Shown piece by piece: positions 18,400 to 26,771 of a stretch of DNA of 64,000 nt; the stretch's first letter is position 1, and every line of letters begins with the position of its first letter. The position numbers were made by a program, and so were the translations under genes. Source of the stretch: VFJZ01 sp046598415 (GTDB lineage Bacteria > Actinomycetota > Thermoleophilia > Gaiellales > F1-60-MAGs149); assembly GCA_046598415.1 (NCBI GenBank), contig JBKJIG010000031.1:1-64000 (forward strand), read 5' to 3'. Below the pieces are notes generated by a model. That model searched no databases, was not told where the DNA came from, and saw only the letters and a list, made by a program, of their open reading frames with translations.

Positions 18400-20502
18400 A
18401 TGCAGCGCCTCGCAGCTCTCGTCTATCGCCGCCGGCGCACCGTCCTCGGCATCTGGATCGCCGCCCTCGCGGCCGCCGTGGCGTTCATCTTCGTCGCGGG
18501 CGACGCGCTGACGCCGCGCCAGGAGCTGCCCGGCTCCGAGAGCGTGGTGGCCGGCCAGCGGCTGTCGGCCGAGTTCGGCATCCCGCGCACCGAGCCGATC
18601 CAGCTCGTCCTGGAGAGCTCGAGGCCGCTCGCCGGCCAGCGGCCGGCGATCGAGCAGCTGGTGGCCGCCACGCGCGCGGCGTTCCCGGGGCGCAAGATCG
18701 ACACGCCGTTCTCCTCGCCCACCGGCGCGGCGGCGATCGGGGCGTCCGGCCTGGTCGGCTACATCAACATTCCGTTCGACGACCAGCTGGAGGCGCAGGA
18801 CGGCGTGCCCGCCGCGCGCCGCGTCGCCACCGCAGAGACGCTGCCGTTTACGGTGCTCGTCTCGGGCGGGCCGGTCGTGCAGCTGGAGCAGAACCCCGCG
18901 CTGCGCGACGACCTCGTGCGCGCCGAGCTGGTCGCCGGCGCGCTGTCGCTGATCGTCCTCGTCGTCGTGCTCGGCAGCATCGTCGCCGGCGCGGTGCCGC
19001 TGCTGCTGGCGCTGTTCGTGATCCCGATCGTGCTGTCCATCGTGTTCGCGCTGTCGCACGTCACGGACGTCACGGTGTTCGCGCCCAACGTCGTCACGCT
19101 GGTCGGCCTCGGCATCGCGATCGACTACTCGCTGCTGGTCGTCTACCGCTTCCGCGAGGAGCTGCACGCCGGTCGCGAGATCCCCGACGCCGTGGCGGCG
19201 ACGATGCAGACCGCCGTGCGCGCCGTCGTCTTCTCCGGCGTCACGGTCGGGATCGGCCTGGGCGTGCTGCTGCTCGTCCGCGTGCCGTTCGTGCAGTCGT
19301 TCGGCCTCGCCGGCATTCTCATCCCGATCGTCACGATCGCCGCCGCGCTGACGCTGCTGCCGGCGCTGATGGCGATGCTCGGCCACCGCATCAACAGCCT
19401 GCGAGTCGTGCCCGAGCGGGTGCTCGAGGCGTCCGAGTCGCGGCCCTGGCGCCGCATCGCCGAGCAGATCATGCGCGCGCCGCTGGTGTTCCTGCTGGTC
19501 GGCGGCGCCGTGATCCTCGTCGCCGCGGCACCGGTGCGCAACATCGCGCTCGGCTCGACTCCGCTCGCCGTGTACCCCGATACGGGGCCGGGATCCGAGG
19601 GCGTGAAGCTGCTCGCCGCCGAGTTCGGCTCGGGCGGCGTCGCGCCGGCGCGGATCCTGGTCGACCGGCCGGCCGCCGACGTGGCGCGCGTGCTGCCGCA
19701 GATCAAGGCGGCGGCCGGCGTGCGCGAGGCCATCGTCGTGCCGGGGCCGACCGGCACGCTGGTGAACGTCTTCGGCGGCGACGAAGTCGGCTCGGCCGCG
19801 TCGAACGAGTTGGTGCGACACCTGCGCCACAGCGTGCTGCCCCGCCTGTTGCCCGCCGGATCGTTCGTCGTCGGCGGCGGGCCGGCGGTGTTCTACGACT
19901 TCCAGCAGGCGCTGTACGGCGACTTCTGGTGGATCGCGCTGATCGTGATCGCGGCGACCGTCTGCGTGCTGTTCCGCGCCTTCCGGTCAGTGCTGCTGCC
20001 GCTGAAGGCGGTGCTGATGAACGGGCTCTCGGTGGCCGGCGCGTACGGCCTGCTGGTGGCGGTCTTCCAGCACGGCGTCGGCGCCGACCTGGTCGGCTTC
20101 CACCAGACCGAGCAGATCGCCGTGTGGATCCCGCTCTTTCTGTTCGCGTTCCTGTTCGGTCTCTCGATGGACTACGAGGTGTTCCTGCTGTCCCGCATGC
20201 GCGAGGAGTACGACGAGGTGCCCGACAATGCGCGCGCCGTCGCTGCCGGGCTCGCGAAGACCGGCAAGCTGATCACCTCGGCGGCGCTGATCATGGTGAT
20301 CGCGTTCTGCGGCCTCGCCGCGTCGCGGTTCATCGAGATGCAGCAGTTCGGGTTCGGGCTGGCAGCCGCCATCCTGCTCGACGCGACGCTGATCCGGGCG
20401 TTGATCGTGCCGAGCCTGATGATGCTGATGGGCCGCTGGAACTGGTGGCTGCCCGAGGTGCTGCGGCCGCTCGCAGGTCGCGGGCCGAAGAGCTCGAGCT
20501 AG
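18400..20502 (+). CDS. MMPL family RND-type transporter
   Basis: A 700-residue integral membrane protein in the MmpL/SMR class: two repeats of one TM helix, a large extracellular porter loop and five TM helices. The essential Asp-Tyr pairs of transmembrane helix 4 and its counterpart in the second repeat are visible (IAIDYSLLVVYRFREE and LSMDYEVFLLSRMREEY). MmpL proteins are proton-driven exporters of lipids, siderophores or drugs. The ATG at 18400 is chosen because helix 1 (RRRRTVLGIWIAALAAAVAF) starts soon after. An upstream in-frame extension of 31 residues is Pro/Ala-rich and unlikely. It is divergent from the SufR-like gene with a 173-bp gap, so control by that regulator is possible. The substrate is unknown. 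Confidence 0.9.
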   Translation: MQRLAALVYRRRRTVLGIWIAALAAAVAFIFVAGDALTPRQELPGSESVVAGQRLSAEFGIPRTEPIQLVLESSRPLAGQRPAIEQLVAATRAAFPGRKIDTPFSSPTGAAAIGASGLVGYINIPFDDQLEAQDGVPAARRVATAETLPFTVLVSGGPVVQLEQNPALRDDLVRAELVAGALSLIVLVVVLGSIVAGAVPLLLALFVIPIVLSIVFALSHVTDVTVFAPNVVTLVGLGIAIDYSLLVVYRFREELHAGREIPDAVAATMQTAVRAVVFSGVTVGIGLGVLLLVRVPFVQSFGLAGILIPIVTIAAALTLLPALMAMLGHRINSLRVVPERVLEASESRPWRRIAEQIMRAPLVFLLVGGAVILVAAAPVRNIALGSTPLAVYPDTGPGSEGVKLLAAEFGSGGVAPARILVDRPAADVARVLPQIKAAAGVREAIVVPGPTGTLVNVFGGDEVGSAASNELVRHLRHSVLPRLLPAGSFVVGGGPAVFYDFQQALYGDFWWIALIVIAATVCVLFRAFRSVLLPLKAVLMNGLSVAGAYGLLVAVFQHGVGADLVGFHQTEQIAVWIPLFLFAFLFGLSMDYEVFLLSRMREEYDEVPDNARAVAAGLAKTGKLITSAALIMVIAFCGLAASRFIEMQQFGFGLAAAILLDATLIRALIVPSLMMLMGRWNWWLPEVLRPLAGRGPKSSS

Positions 20503-22325
20503 GCGGTCGGGCCGGCGTCGGTGCCGCCCGGCACGCCCGTGCCGGCCGGATCCTTCGCCTTGTCCTTGGGCTTCGGCGGGCCGACCTTGATGATCGCGTC
20601 CTGCGGTGTGTAGCGCGACGTGAACTGGTCCTTGCGGATCACCTTGCCGTTCCGCTTGACCGTGCGGAAGACGGTGACGGTGAAGCCACCGGTGCCGCCG
20701 CCCGAGCGCACCTCCTCGCCCGCTGCGACCGTCGGGTCGGGGATCTTGCGCACGCCGGCCGACGTGAAGTTTGTCTTCGGGCCGGCCTTCTGCGTGACGG
20801 TGATCCCCTCGCGCGTGCCATACATCTGCACCGACATGGTCGAGTTGGTGTACGACGTCTTGAGCAGGATGGCGTGCTTGAGCGTGTTCACGAACCGCAA
20901 TTCGGGGCCGCCCCACGAGACGGCGGCGTCCATGCCGAGCGGGTAGTGCGAGATGTAGAAGTCGTGGTTGCGGCGGTCGGTGATCTTCAGGCCGGCGTAG
21001 AACGCGGCGTCGTACAGGGTCGTGGCGACCTGGCAAACGCCGCCGCCGATGGCCGGGACGAGCTGGCCGTTCTCGATCTGCTGGCCGACCTTGAAGCCGC
21101 GCTCGGACGTCCGCTGGCCGACGATCTTGTTGAAGTCGAAGGTCGCGCCGGGCTGGATGATCTTGCCGTCGAGCATGCGGGCCAGCAGTTGCACGTTGTG
21201 GATCCTGTTGGCGGACGACGCGCCCATCAGCGTCGTGATCGGCTTCGTGAAGAGGCGGACGTTGATGCCGAGCTTCTGCGCGTCCGCGGTGGTGAACGAC
21301 GCCTCCTTGCGGGTGAGGCCGACCCGGGCGTTCTGCGTCTCGCCGGTGCCGGCCGAGACGATGTTCGTGGCCGTCAGCGCGGCGTTGACCTTGAGGCCGT
21401 CGCGGTCGGGCTTGATGTGCGCGTTCTTGCCGTTCGTAGTGAACGAGGCGTTGCGCGGCACGCGCTCGACCTTCTTCGCGATCGGCTTGAGCAGCGGCGC
21501 GAGTCCCTTGGGATCGATCGACAGCGCCACGGCACCGCCGGCGGGCGCGGCCTTCAGCAGCGGCGCGAGCTGCTTCGGGGTGAGCGTGCCGACCCGCCGG
21601 CCGTTGAAGCGCAGCGGGATCGGCTCGGCGAGCAGCTCTCGCGCGCGCAGCATCGCGGCCTTCGCCGCGTCGGTGGTGATGGCCGGCTGGCGCTGCTGGA
21701 CGGGGACGTCGACCGACGTGCGCCCGGCAAGCCCCGCGAGGCCGATCAGCCGCAGCGTCGCCGGCGTGTCGAACGCGGCGCCCGCCTGTCCGTCGACCAC
21801 GCGCGCCGTGCCGTCGCTCTTGACGATCAGCTCCGCGTCCTTGGGCTCCACCTGCAGGCTCGCGAGCGACTCGGGCAGGAAGCTCGTGCTCGTGATCTCG
21901 AGGAGCGGGTCGATCTGCGTCGACCACAGGTGCGGCAGCAGCCGCGCCTCGACGCGCCCGCTGGAGTAGGCGGTGGCGAGCACCTTGTCGAGGTCGATGC
22001 CGATGCCGCTCTTGCCGGGCACGACGGCGACGGTGCCGGCCGCGGTGCGGACCTGCACCGGCTGGCCGAGCCGGTCGCCGATCTCGCGCGCGAGCAGCGC
22101 GCGCGCCTCGGTCTTCGACAGGCCGCCCACGTCGACGCCGCCGACGGACACGCCCGGCTGGATCACGTCGCGGGTCAGCCACGCGTTGGCGCCCAGTCCG
22201 ACCACCAGGACGGCTCCCAGCGCCGACCCCAGGATGGCGGTGTGCCTGAGCCACGGGCGCCGCCGGCGCCCGTAGATCGTGTAGGGGATCTCGCGCGCCT
22301 CGCGCGTTTCTTCGGCGACCGCCAT
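20499..22325 (-). CDS. VanW family protein with peptidoglycan-binding-like domains
   Basis: A 608-residue protein with a short cytoplasmic N terminus, one TM helix at about 31-50, and a large exterior part. Two PG_binding_4-like domains (residues 55-180 and 190-310) precede the VanW domain (residues 370-490, containing ATFDFNKIVGQRTSERGFKVGQQIENG in two parts and IGGGVCQVATTLYDA). A G5-like strand region follows, then a Lys/Gly/Pro-rich tail. VanW proteins occur in vancomycin-resistance clusters and more widely in Gram-positive envelopes; their biochemical role is unknown. It converges on the MMPL gene with a 4-bp overlap. A TACCAT hexamer 6 nt before the ATG suggests leaderless expression. 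Confidence 0.9.
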   Translation of the reverse strand: MAVAEETREAREIPYTIYGRRRRPWLRHTAILGSALGAVLVVGLGANAWLTRDVIQPGVSVGGVDVGGLSKTEARALLAREIGDRLGQPVQVRTAAGTVAVVPGKSGIGIDLDKVLATAYSSGRVEARLLPHLWSTQIDPLLEITSTSFLPESLASLQVEPKDAELIVKSDGTARVVDGQAGAAFDTPATLRLIGLAGLAGRTSVDVPVQQRQPAITTDAAKAAMLRARELLAEPIPLRFNGRRVGTLTPKQLAPLLKAAPAGGAVALSIDPKGLAPLLKPIAKKVERVPRNASFTTNGKNAHIKPDRDGLKVNAALTATNIVSAGTGETQNARVGLTRKEASFTTADAQKLGINVRLFTKPITTLMGASSANRIHNVQLLARMLDGKIIQPGATFDFNKIVGQRTSERGFKVGQQIENGQLVPAIGGGVCQVATTLYDAAFYAGLKITDRRNHDFYISHYPLGMDAAVSWGGPELRFVNTLKHAILLKTSYTNSTMSVQMYGTREGITVTQKAGPKTNFTSAGVRKIPDPTVAAGEEVRSGGGTGGFTVTVFRTVKRNGKVIRKDQFTSRYTPQDAIIKVGPPKPKDKAKDPAGTGVPGGTDAGPTA

Positions 22326-22331
22326 GACGAC

Positions 22332-22337
22332 ATGGTA
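22332..22337 (-). promoter_or_regulatory. Start-proximal -10 (TACCAT) of the VanW gene
   Basis: TACCAT is separated from the ATG by 6 nt on the minus strand, and there is no Shine-Dalgarno box. This fits the leaderless pattern seen across the window. Confidence 0.4.
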
Positions 22338-22408
22338 CGGCTGCGGTCTGTCGTTCCCTGCAGTTGTTGACCATTTCCTGACTTGTCTGGTAACCCGGAG
22401 CGCACTCC

Positions 22409-22729
22409 GTGCAGAATTGGGAGATGGGAGGCGTCGACTACGAGCTGCGCTGCGACGGATGCTCGCGAACGCACGAGCTGCGCACCGGATTCAGCCTCAG
22501 CTTCACCTTCGAGCAGTTCGTCTGCCACCGCTGCGAGACGCTGGTCTCGATGCCCTACGAGCAGGACGTCGTGCCCGGTCCGTGCAAGGCGTGCGGCTTC
22601 CAACTGGAGCCCTGGCGCGGCCGCCTGTGGCGCGATGCCGACGGCAACGACCGCCTCGAGGGCCCGTGTCCCGGGTGCTTCGCGATCCTGACACAGGAGG
22701 ACGCCACGGAGCTGCGCCGCTGGGACTGA
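22409..22729 (+). CDS. Small zinc-ribbon protein
   Basis: A 106-residue protein with eight cysteines in four pairs: CDGC (residues 15-18), CHRC, CKAC and CPGC. Pairs 1-2 and 3-4 would each form a zinc ribbon. There is no other domain. The GTG at 22409 is favoured because GGAG stands 8 nt upstream; an ATG at 22424 would give 101 residues and keep all cysteines. Such proteins are often nucleic-acid or protein adaptors, but nothing in the context indicates the partner. The first copy of the GGGGTCTGACCCC repeat begins 37 bp after its stop. Confidence 0.75.
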   Translation: MQNWEMGGVDYELRCDGCSRTHELRTGFSLSFTFEQFVCHRCETLVSMPYEQDVVPGPCKACGFQLEPWRGRLWRDADGNDRLEGPCPGCFAILTQEDATELRRWD

Positions 22730-22734
22730 AGCGT

Positions 22735-22840
22735 GTTCCGCGCGCTCTCGTGCGCCTTCCGCACGCGGGGTCTGACCCCGAAAACGCCGCTCCTGGGGTC
22801 TGACCCCGGAACGTTTCCGCGCGGAAGCCGCACGGGTCGT
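22735..22840 (+). repeat. Interspersed palindromic repeat, copy A
   Basis: Two copies of the perfect palindrome GGGGTCTGACCCC (22767-22779 and 22795-22807) are 28 bp apart. They are flanked by GCGCGCTCTCGTGCGC on the left and GGAACGTTTCCGCGCGGAA on the right. Copies B (34437-34535) and C (55733-55835) share the core, the 28-bp period and both flanks. This copy lies downstream of the zinc-ribbon gene and upstream of LysR. Confidence 0.9.
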
Positions 22841-22945
22841 GCGACATGGCACGGACCGCCGCTGGTACGGCACGCGGGGCGCGCCGGGCGTGAGCTTTGA
22901 CGCGCTACCCTCTTTTCATAGGGCGCGCCGATCAGATCTGCAATC

Positions 22946-22951
22946 TACGAT
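22946..22951 (+). promoter_or_regulatory. Start-proximal -10 (TACGAT) of the LysR gene
   Basis: TACGAT lies 8 nt before the GTG start of the LysR gene, with no Shine-Dalgarno box. A TTTGACG near 22899 is too far upstream to serve as its -35. The ATAG-rich patch between 22918 and 22952 could hold an autoregulatory LysR site. Confidence 0.35.
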
Positions 22952-22959
22952 AGGTCGAC

Positions 22960-23883
22960 GTGTTCCCTCGCCAGCTCGAATACCTCGTTGCGCTCGATCG
23001 GGAGCGGCACTTCGGACGCGCCGCGGTGGCGTGTCACGTCTCGCAGCCGGCGCTGTCGGAGGCCATCCGCAGCCTGGAGCGCGAGCTGGGCGTGCCGCTG
23101 GTCGTGCGCGGCCGGCGATTCGAGGGCCTGACACCCGAGGGCGAGCGCGTACTGACCTGGGCGCAGCGAGCCGTCGACAACCTGCGCGGCCTCGAGCAGG
23201 AGGTCTCCCGCCTGCGCGACGGCCTGATCGGCACGCTCCGGCTGGGCGCCATCCCGACCTCGCTGCCCACCTCGTCGCTCGTCACGACGCGCTTCCGCGA
23301 GCACCACCCGCGCATGCGCGTGACGCTGCGCTCGATGACGTCGCGGGAGATCGCGCACGGGCTCACGCACGGCGAGCTCGATGCCGGGCTCACCTACCTC
23401 GACAACGAGCCGCTCGCCGACGTCGACATGCGGCCGCTGTGGCGCGAGCGCTACCTCCTGCTCGCGCCGGCGGACGGCGACCTGGGCGACCGCACCACGA
23501 TCGGCTGGGCCGAGGCGGCGACGCTGCCGCTGTGCCTGCTGACCCCCGATATGCAGCACCGCCGCATCGTCGACAGCGCCTTCGCCGCCGCAGGTGTCGT
23601 GCCCGAACCGGTGGTCGAGACGAACTCGGTGTCCGCCGTGCTCGCCCACGCGCGCAGCGGCATCCCCGGGGTCACCGCGCAGACGTGGGTCGTCACGCAG
23701 GCGCTGCCGGCCGGTCTGCGGGCGATTCCGCTGGTCGACCCGGTCCTGACCCGAACGATCGGCATCGTCACCTCGGCGCGCACGCAGCGCCTGCCGGTCG
23801 TGGACGAGCTGCTCGCGCTGTTCGCGCCGCTGGAGCTGGACGAGATCGGCTACACCGGCGTCCTCGCGGCGGGTGGCGCCTAA
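22960..23883 (+). CDS. LysR family transcriptional regulator
   Basis: A 307-residue regulator with the standard N-terminal winged helix-turn-helix: RHFGRAAVACHVSQPALSEA (residues 15-34) is the recognition region, followed by the linker helix RSLERELGVPLV. The C-terminal effector domain (residues 85-300) has the two alpha/beta subdomains of periplasmic-binding fold and begins LIGTLRLGAIPT. LysR proteins usually control a divergent or adjacent metabolic gene, but here the neighbour downstream converges and the gene upstream is a zinc-ribbon protein in the same direction. The target is therefore not evident. The GTG start gives the canonical MxxRQLEYLVAL beginning. Its stop overlaps the ANTAR regulator gene by 4 bp. 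Confidence 0.9.
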   Translation: MFPRQLEYLVALDRERHFGRAAVACHVSQPALSEAIRSLERELGVPLVVRGRRFEGLTPEGERVLTWAQRAVDNLRGLEQEVSRLRDGLIGTLRLGAIPTSLPTSSLVTTRFREHHPRMRVTLRSMTSREIAHGLTHGELDAGLTYLDNEPLADVDMRPLWRERYLLLAPADGDLGDRTTIGWAEAATLPLCLLTPDMQHRRIVDSAFAAAGVVPEPVVETNSVSAVLAHARSGIPGVTAQTWVVTQALPAGLRAIPLVDPVLTRTIGIVTSARTQRLPVVDELLALFAPLELDEIGYTGVLAAGGA

Positions 23884-24500
23884 GGGTCGGAGCCGTTGCG
23901 CTCCTGCGCCCCGCCCGGCTTGCTCGCCGGATCCCGCGCAGGCAGCAGCAGGTGGCCCTCGAGCACCGCCGCCGCGACGTCGACCAGCTTGCGGCCGGAT
24001 CGCCGCGACTGGTCGCGCAGCATCTCGAACGCCGACTTCTCGTCGACGCGATGGCGCTCCATCAGGATGCCCTTCGCCCGCTCCGTGCACGCGCGTCGCC
24101 CGAACGCACCCTGCAGGTCGTGGTACTCGGCGAACCGGCGCAGCGTGATGTCGAGCGCATTCTGCAGCTCGTCGGGCGTACCGTCGACCACGTACGCGAA
24201 CACGCCGCGCTTCGCCGCCTCGCTGACGAACGCCGCGTCGCGGCCCTCGAGCACCGCGATCACGGGGCAGTCGGCCTCGCGGACGATCCGCTCGATCAGC
24301 TCCAGCGCGTGGTCCGTGCTCGTGCCCAGGCCGACCAGCGCGACGTCGGGATGCTCCCGCGCCGTGAGGGCGCCGATGCTGGCCACGTCGGTCGACCCGG
24401 CGATGACGGCGTGCCCGAGCCCACCCACCAGGGTCGCCACCAGCGCGATCCGGTCGGCGCGCTCATTCGCGACGAGCACGCGCAGTCGTTCGCCGCTCAC
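23880..24500 (-). CDS. ANTAR domain RNA-binding regulator with pseudo-receiver
   Basis: A 206-residue protein. The N-terminal 120 residues have the fold of a response-regulator receiver (RVLVANERADRIALVATL), but the phosphoacceptor position reads VALVGLGTS in place of an LxDxxxP motif, so phosphorylation is unlikely. The C-terminal ANTAR domain (residues 135-195) contains the conserved AKGILMERHRVDEKSAFEML segment. ANTAR proteins bind dual hexaloop RNA structures and prevent termination. The GTG start overlaps the preceding gene's stop by 4 bp (GTGA), so the pair is coupled. The last 20 residues are a Pro/Gly tail. No antiterminator hairpins were identified in the window. Confidence 0.85.
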   Translation of the reverse strand: MSGERLRVLVANERADRIALVATLVGGLGHAVIAGSTDVASIGALTAREHPDVALVGLGTSTDHALELIERIVREADCPVIAVLEGRDAAFVSEAAKRGVFAYVVDGTPDELQNALDITLRRFAEYHDLQGAFGRRACTERAKGILMERHRVDEKSAFEMLRDQSRRSGRKLVDVAAAVLEGHLLLPARDPASKPGGAQERNGSDP

Positions 24501-24898
24501 GTCGCATCTCCGGGCCGGCCGTCGTCCCCCCACTCCGCGCGGCGCTCGACCCACGCGTGCCGCGGGTTCCGGGCCAGGACGGCGTACCGCGCGGCGCCGA
24601 CCACCACGTCGACGATGGCGTACCGGTGGTCCTCGCTGACGATGCACGCATTTACCGGGTTCTCGTGGTCGACCGCGATCAGGAACCGGCTGCCGCTCGC
24701 CCGCACCGCCTCGTACTCCGCGTGGGTCGCCGAGAGCAGCGCCTCACACGCCGGGTCGTCGCACTCGCACCGCAACAGGCCGCGGACTGCGCACGGGGCC
24801 AGGGCGGTGTTCGCCAGCTCCAGCACCTCGTTCGCGTCGCGGATGACGCACTGCCGACCCACGTCGCCGTCCATCCAGCTGTCCGGCTGGGCTAGCAT
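24497..24898 (-). CDS. Small Cys-containing protein coupled to the ANTAR regulator
   Basis: A 133-residue soluble protein. A short acidic N terminus contains a lone cysteine (GRQCVIRDANEVLEL). Near residue 50 there is a cluster CECDDPAC, then AEYEAVRASGSRFLIAVDHENP and YAIVDVVVGAARYAVLARNPR, ending in a charged tail. The Cys motif and the following AEYEAVR block resemble a family of uncharacterised actinobacterial proteins seen beside ANTAR regulators. The start ATG at 24898 is chosen because the upstream extension to 24964 is Arg-rich and unconserved. It is the first gene of a two-gene operon. No function can be assigned, and metal or redox sensing is only a suggestion. Confidence 0.75.
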   Translation of the reverse strand: MLAQPDSWMDGDVGRQCVIRDANEVLELANTALAPCAVRGLLRCECDDPACEALLSATHAEYEAVRASGSRFLIAVDHENPVNACIVSEDHRYAIVDVVVGAARYAVLARNPRHAWVERRAEWGDDGRPGDAT

Positions 24899-25266
24899 CG
24901 GGCCTCCAACGCGGGCCCCGCGCCACTCGGGAGCGGCCGATGACCGGCCGCAACGACGGGACATGGGCAGTCTATCAGCCGACTTTCATTCCAGCCCGGG
25001 CGGGAACCTGGCCAGAAGCATCGTTGCCGTCCTCGGCACCACCGGTGGGCGAGGTGCTCGGCCCGGCCGGCTGACACCGCCGGTTCACGCGATCGCGAGC
25101 GGATGCCGATAGCTGGGGTACGACCTGTCGGCAGGTGTGGCTCGGCCCGATACCGGGGAGCCCACCGAGACGGAGTCGTTGTGACCTGCAAGGCCTCGAC
25201 CGCGCTGCCGGAACGACGTTCCGGCGGTCGCGACCCGCACCATGACCGTGCCGGCCGGAGGTCGTC
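24899..25266. promoter_or_regulatory. Divergent intergenic region with two inverted repeats
   Basis: This 368-bp gap lies between the small Cys protein and the GGDEF gene. It contains GCGGCCG-atgac-CGGCCGC around 24933-24951 and a clean GCCGGAAC-gac-GTTCCGGC at 25207-25225. The second is 41 bp before the cyclase start and is a candidate operator. No gene was found in the gap. Confidence 0.4.
25207..25225. promoter_or_regulatory. GCCGGAAC-N3-GTTCCGGC palindrome upstream of the diguanylate cyclase
   Basis: Perfect 8-bp arms with a 3-bp spacer lie 41 bp upstream of the GTG start. It could be an operator or an mRNA hairpin; with no T-tract it does not look like a terminator. Confidence 0.4.
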
Positions 25267-26676
25267 GTGAGTCGGCGCCCGCGCCGGCTGCGCCGCGAGC
25301 GCGACGCCGCGATGGCGGTCGTGATCGAGACGATCCGCGACGGGATCATGCGGTGCTCGGCGGACGGCCGGATCGTCTACGTGAACGAGGCGATGTGCGC
25401 GATGACGGGCTTCTCGGAGTCCGAGCTGGTCGGCGCCGGGCAGCCGCTGCCGTTCTGGCCCGAGGAGGAGGTGCCGAACATGCGTGCGTTCGCCGCCGGC
25501 GTGACGGGCGACGGCTACGGCGAGCACGCGCTGACGTACCGCAAGAAGAACGGCGAGCGATTTCCGGTGATCGCGACTGCCAGCCTCGACCCGACGGATG
25601 ACTCCAGGGTGATCCTGCTCAAGGACGTGTCCGGTCGGACCGACCTGCTGCGCCGGATCCGCGACGCGATGACCGACGCAGAGACGGCCCGGGCCGCATT
25701 CGCGACGTCCGCCGAGGTGATCGGCGAGTTCCTCTACAGCGGCGAGCTGCTCACCGACGAGCAGCTCGCGATCACGGCGCGCGGGCCGGGCCTGCGGGCG
25801 CTGCTTGGCTCCGAGGCGCCCGACGCCGAGCTGCTCGCGTCGTACGACGCCCACGTCCATCGCGACGACTGGCCAGCGTATCACGAGGCGTGGGGCTACC
25901 GGGGAATGCTTGCCCGCGAGGGCGAGATCGTCCAGCACGAGTACCGGCTCGTGGGCGACGACAGCGTCGAGCGCTGGGTGCGCGACCGGTGGCGCGTGAC
26001 CGCGCAGGACGGGCGTATCTTCGTGACCGGTGCGGTCCGGGACATCTCCGAGCAGCGCGCGGTCGAGCGCGAGCGGACGGCGCTGGTCGAACAACTCGAG
26101 CATCTGTCCACCGTCGATCCACTGACGGAGCTCTTCAACCGTCGTCACCTCGATATCGAGCTGCGCGATCGCCTGTCGCAGCCCGGGTCGCGGATCGCGG
26201 TCGCGATGGTCGACGTCGACCACTTCAAGCAGATCAACGACGAGTACGGCCACGGCGTCGGCGACGACGTGCTCCGCGTCGTCGCCCGTCGTTTGCGACA
26301 CGCGACGCGTGCCGACGACATCGTCGCACGCTGGGGCGGCGAGGAGTTCTGCGTGCTGCTCGCCGACATCGCCGACGACGAGCACCTGGAGGTGCTCGCC
26401 GAACGCCTGCGCCTCGCGGTCTGCACCTATCCGATCAGCATCGGCGGCAGCACGCACCTCGCGGTGGCCGTGTCGATCGGCGCCGCCCGCGCGGTCGAGG
26501 GGCAACGTCGGCCGGAGGGCCTCATCGCCCGCGCCGACGTGGCGCTCTACCGAGCGAAGGAGCTGGGGCGGAACCGGTCGTCGGTCGCCGGACCCGACCC
26601 GCGGGACGCCCCGGTCAGTGAATTCGAGCCGTCGCGGCCGGCTGCGATGGGAGCGGTTGGATTCGAACCAACGTAG
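25267..26676 (+). CDS. PAS-PAS-GGDEF diguanylate cyclase
   Basis: A 469-residue soluble sensor. Two PAS domains are visible (residues 15-125, with GRIVYVNEAMCAMTGFSESE; and 150-265, ending VRDISEQRAVERE), followed by a GGDEF domain at about 285-445. The catalytic motif reads RWGGEEF and the metal-binding MVDVDHFKQIND is intact, so it should make cyclic di-GMP from two GTP. There is no RxxD inhibitory site clearly placed. A GGAGG box lies 6 nt before the GTG start. The last residues (AMGAVGFEPT) are encoded by the antisense of tRNA-Tyr, with the stop inside that gene. No EAL partner is present in the window. Confidence 0.9.
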   Translation: MSRRPRRLRRERDAAMAVVIETIRDGIMRCSADGRIVYVNEAMCAMTGFSESELVGAGQPLPFWPEEEVPNMRAFAAGVTGDGYGEHALTYRKKNGERFPVIATASLDPTDDSRVILLKDVSGRTDLLRRIRDAMTDAETARAAFATSAEVIGEFLYSGELLTDEQLAITARGPGLRALLGSEAPDAELLASYDAHVHRDDWPAYHEAWGYRGMLAREGEIVQHEYRLVGDDSVERWVRDRWRVTAQDGRIFVTGAVRDISEQRAVERERTALVEQLEHLSTVDPLTELFNRRHLDIELRDRLSQPGSRIAVAMVDVDHFKQINDEYGHGVGDDVLRVVARRLRHATRADDIVARWGGEEFCVLLADIADDEHLEVLAERLRLAVCTYPISIGGSTHLAVAVSIGAARAVEGQRRPEGLIARADVALYRAKELGRNRSSVAGPDPRDAPVSEFEPSRPAAMGAVGFEPT

Positions 26677-26729
26677 GCAATGCCAATGGGTTTACAGCCC
26701 ATCCCCTTTAGCCACTCGGGCACGCTCCC
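26648..26729 (-). tRNA. tRNA-Tyr (anticodon GTA)
   Basis: An 82-nt class II tRNA: acceptor GGGAGCG/CGCTCCC with discriminator A at 26648, anticodon loop CTGTAAA within a GATGGG/CCCATT arm, a long variable arm, and GGTTCGAATCC in the T arm. It lies 42 bp downstream of rpoD on the same strand. Its 3' half overlaps the 3' end of the GGDEF gene on the opposite strand by 29 bp. Confidence 0.95.
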
Positions 26730-26771
26730 TCGACCTCGGACTCTACCGAAGGCTCACGTCAGAAGCAGCGG

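Noticed and set aside
22899..22925. TTTGACG plus CATAGG as a -35/-10 for the LysR gene
   Set aside because: The hexamers are not at standard spacing, and TACGAT 8 nt before the GTG is a better match to the pattern in the window.
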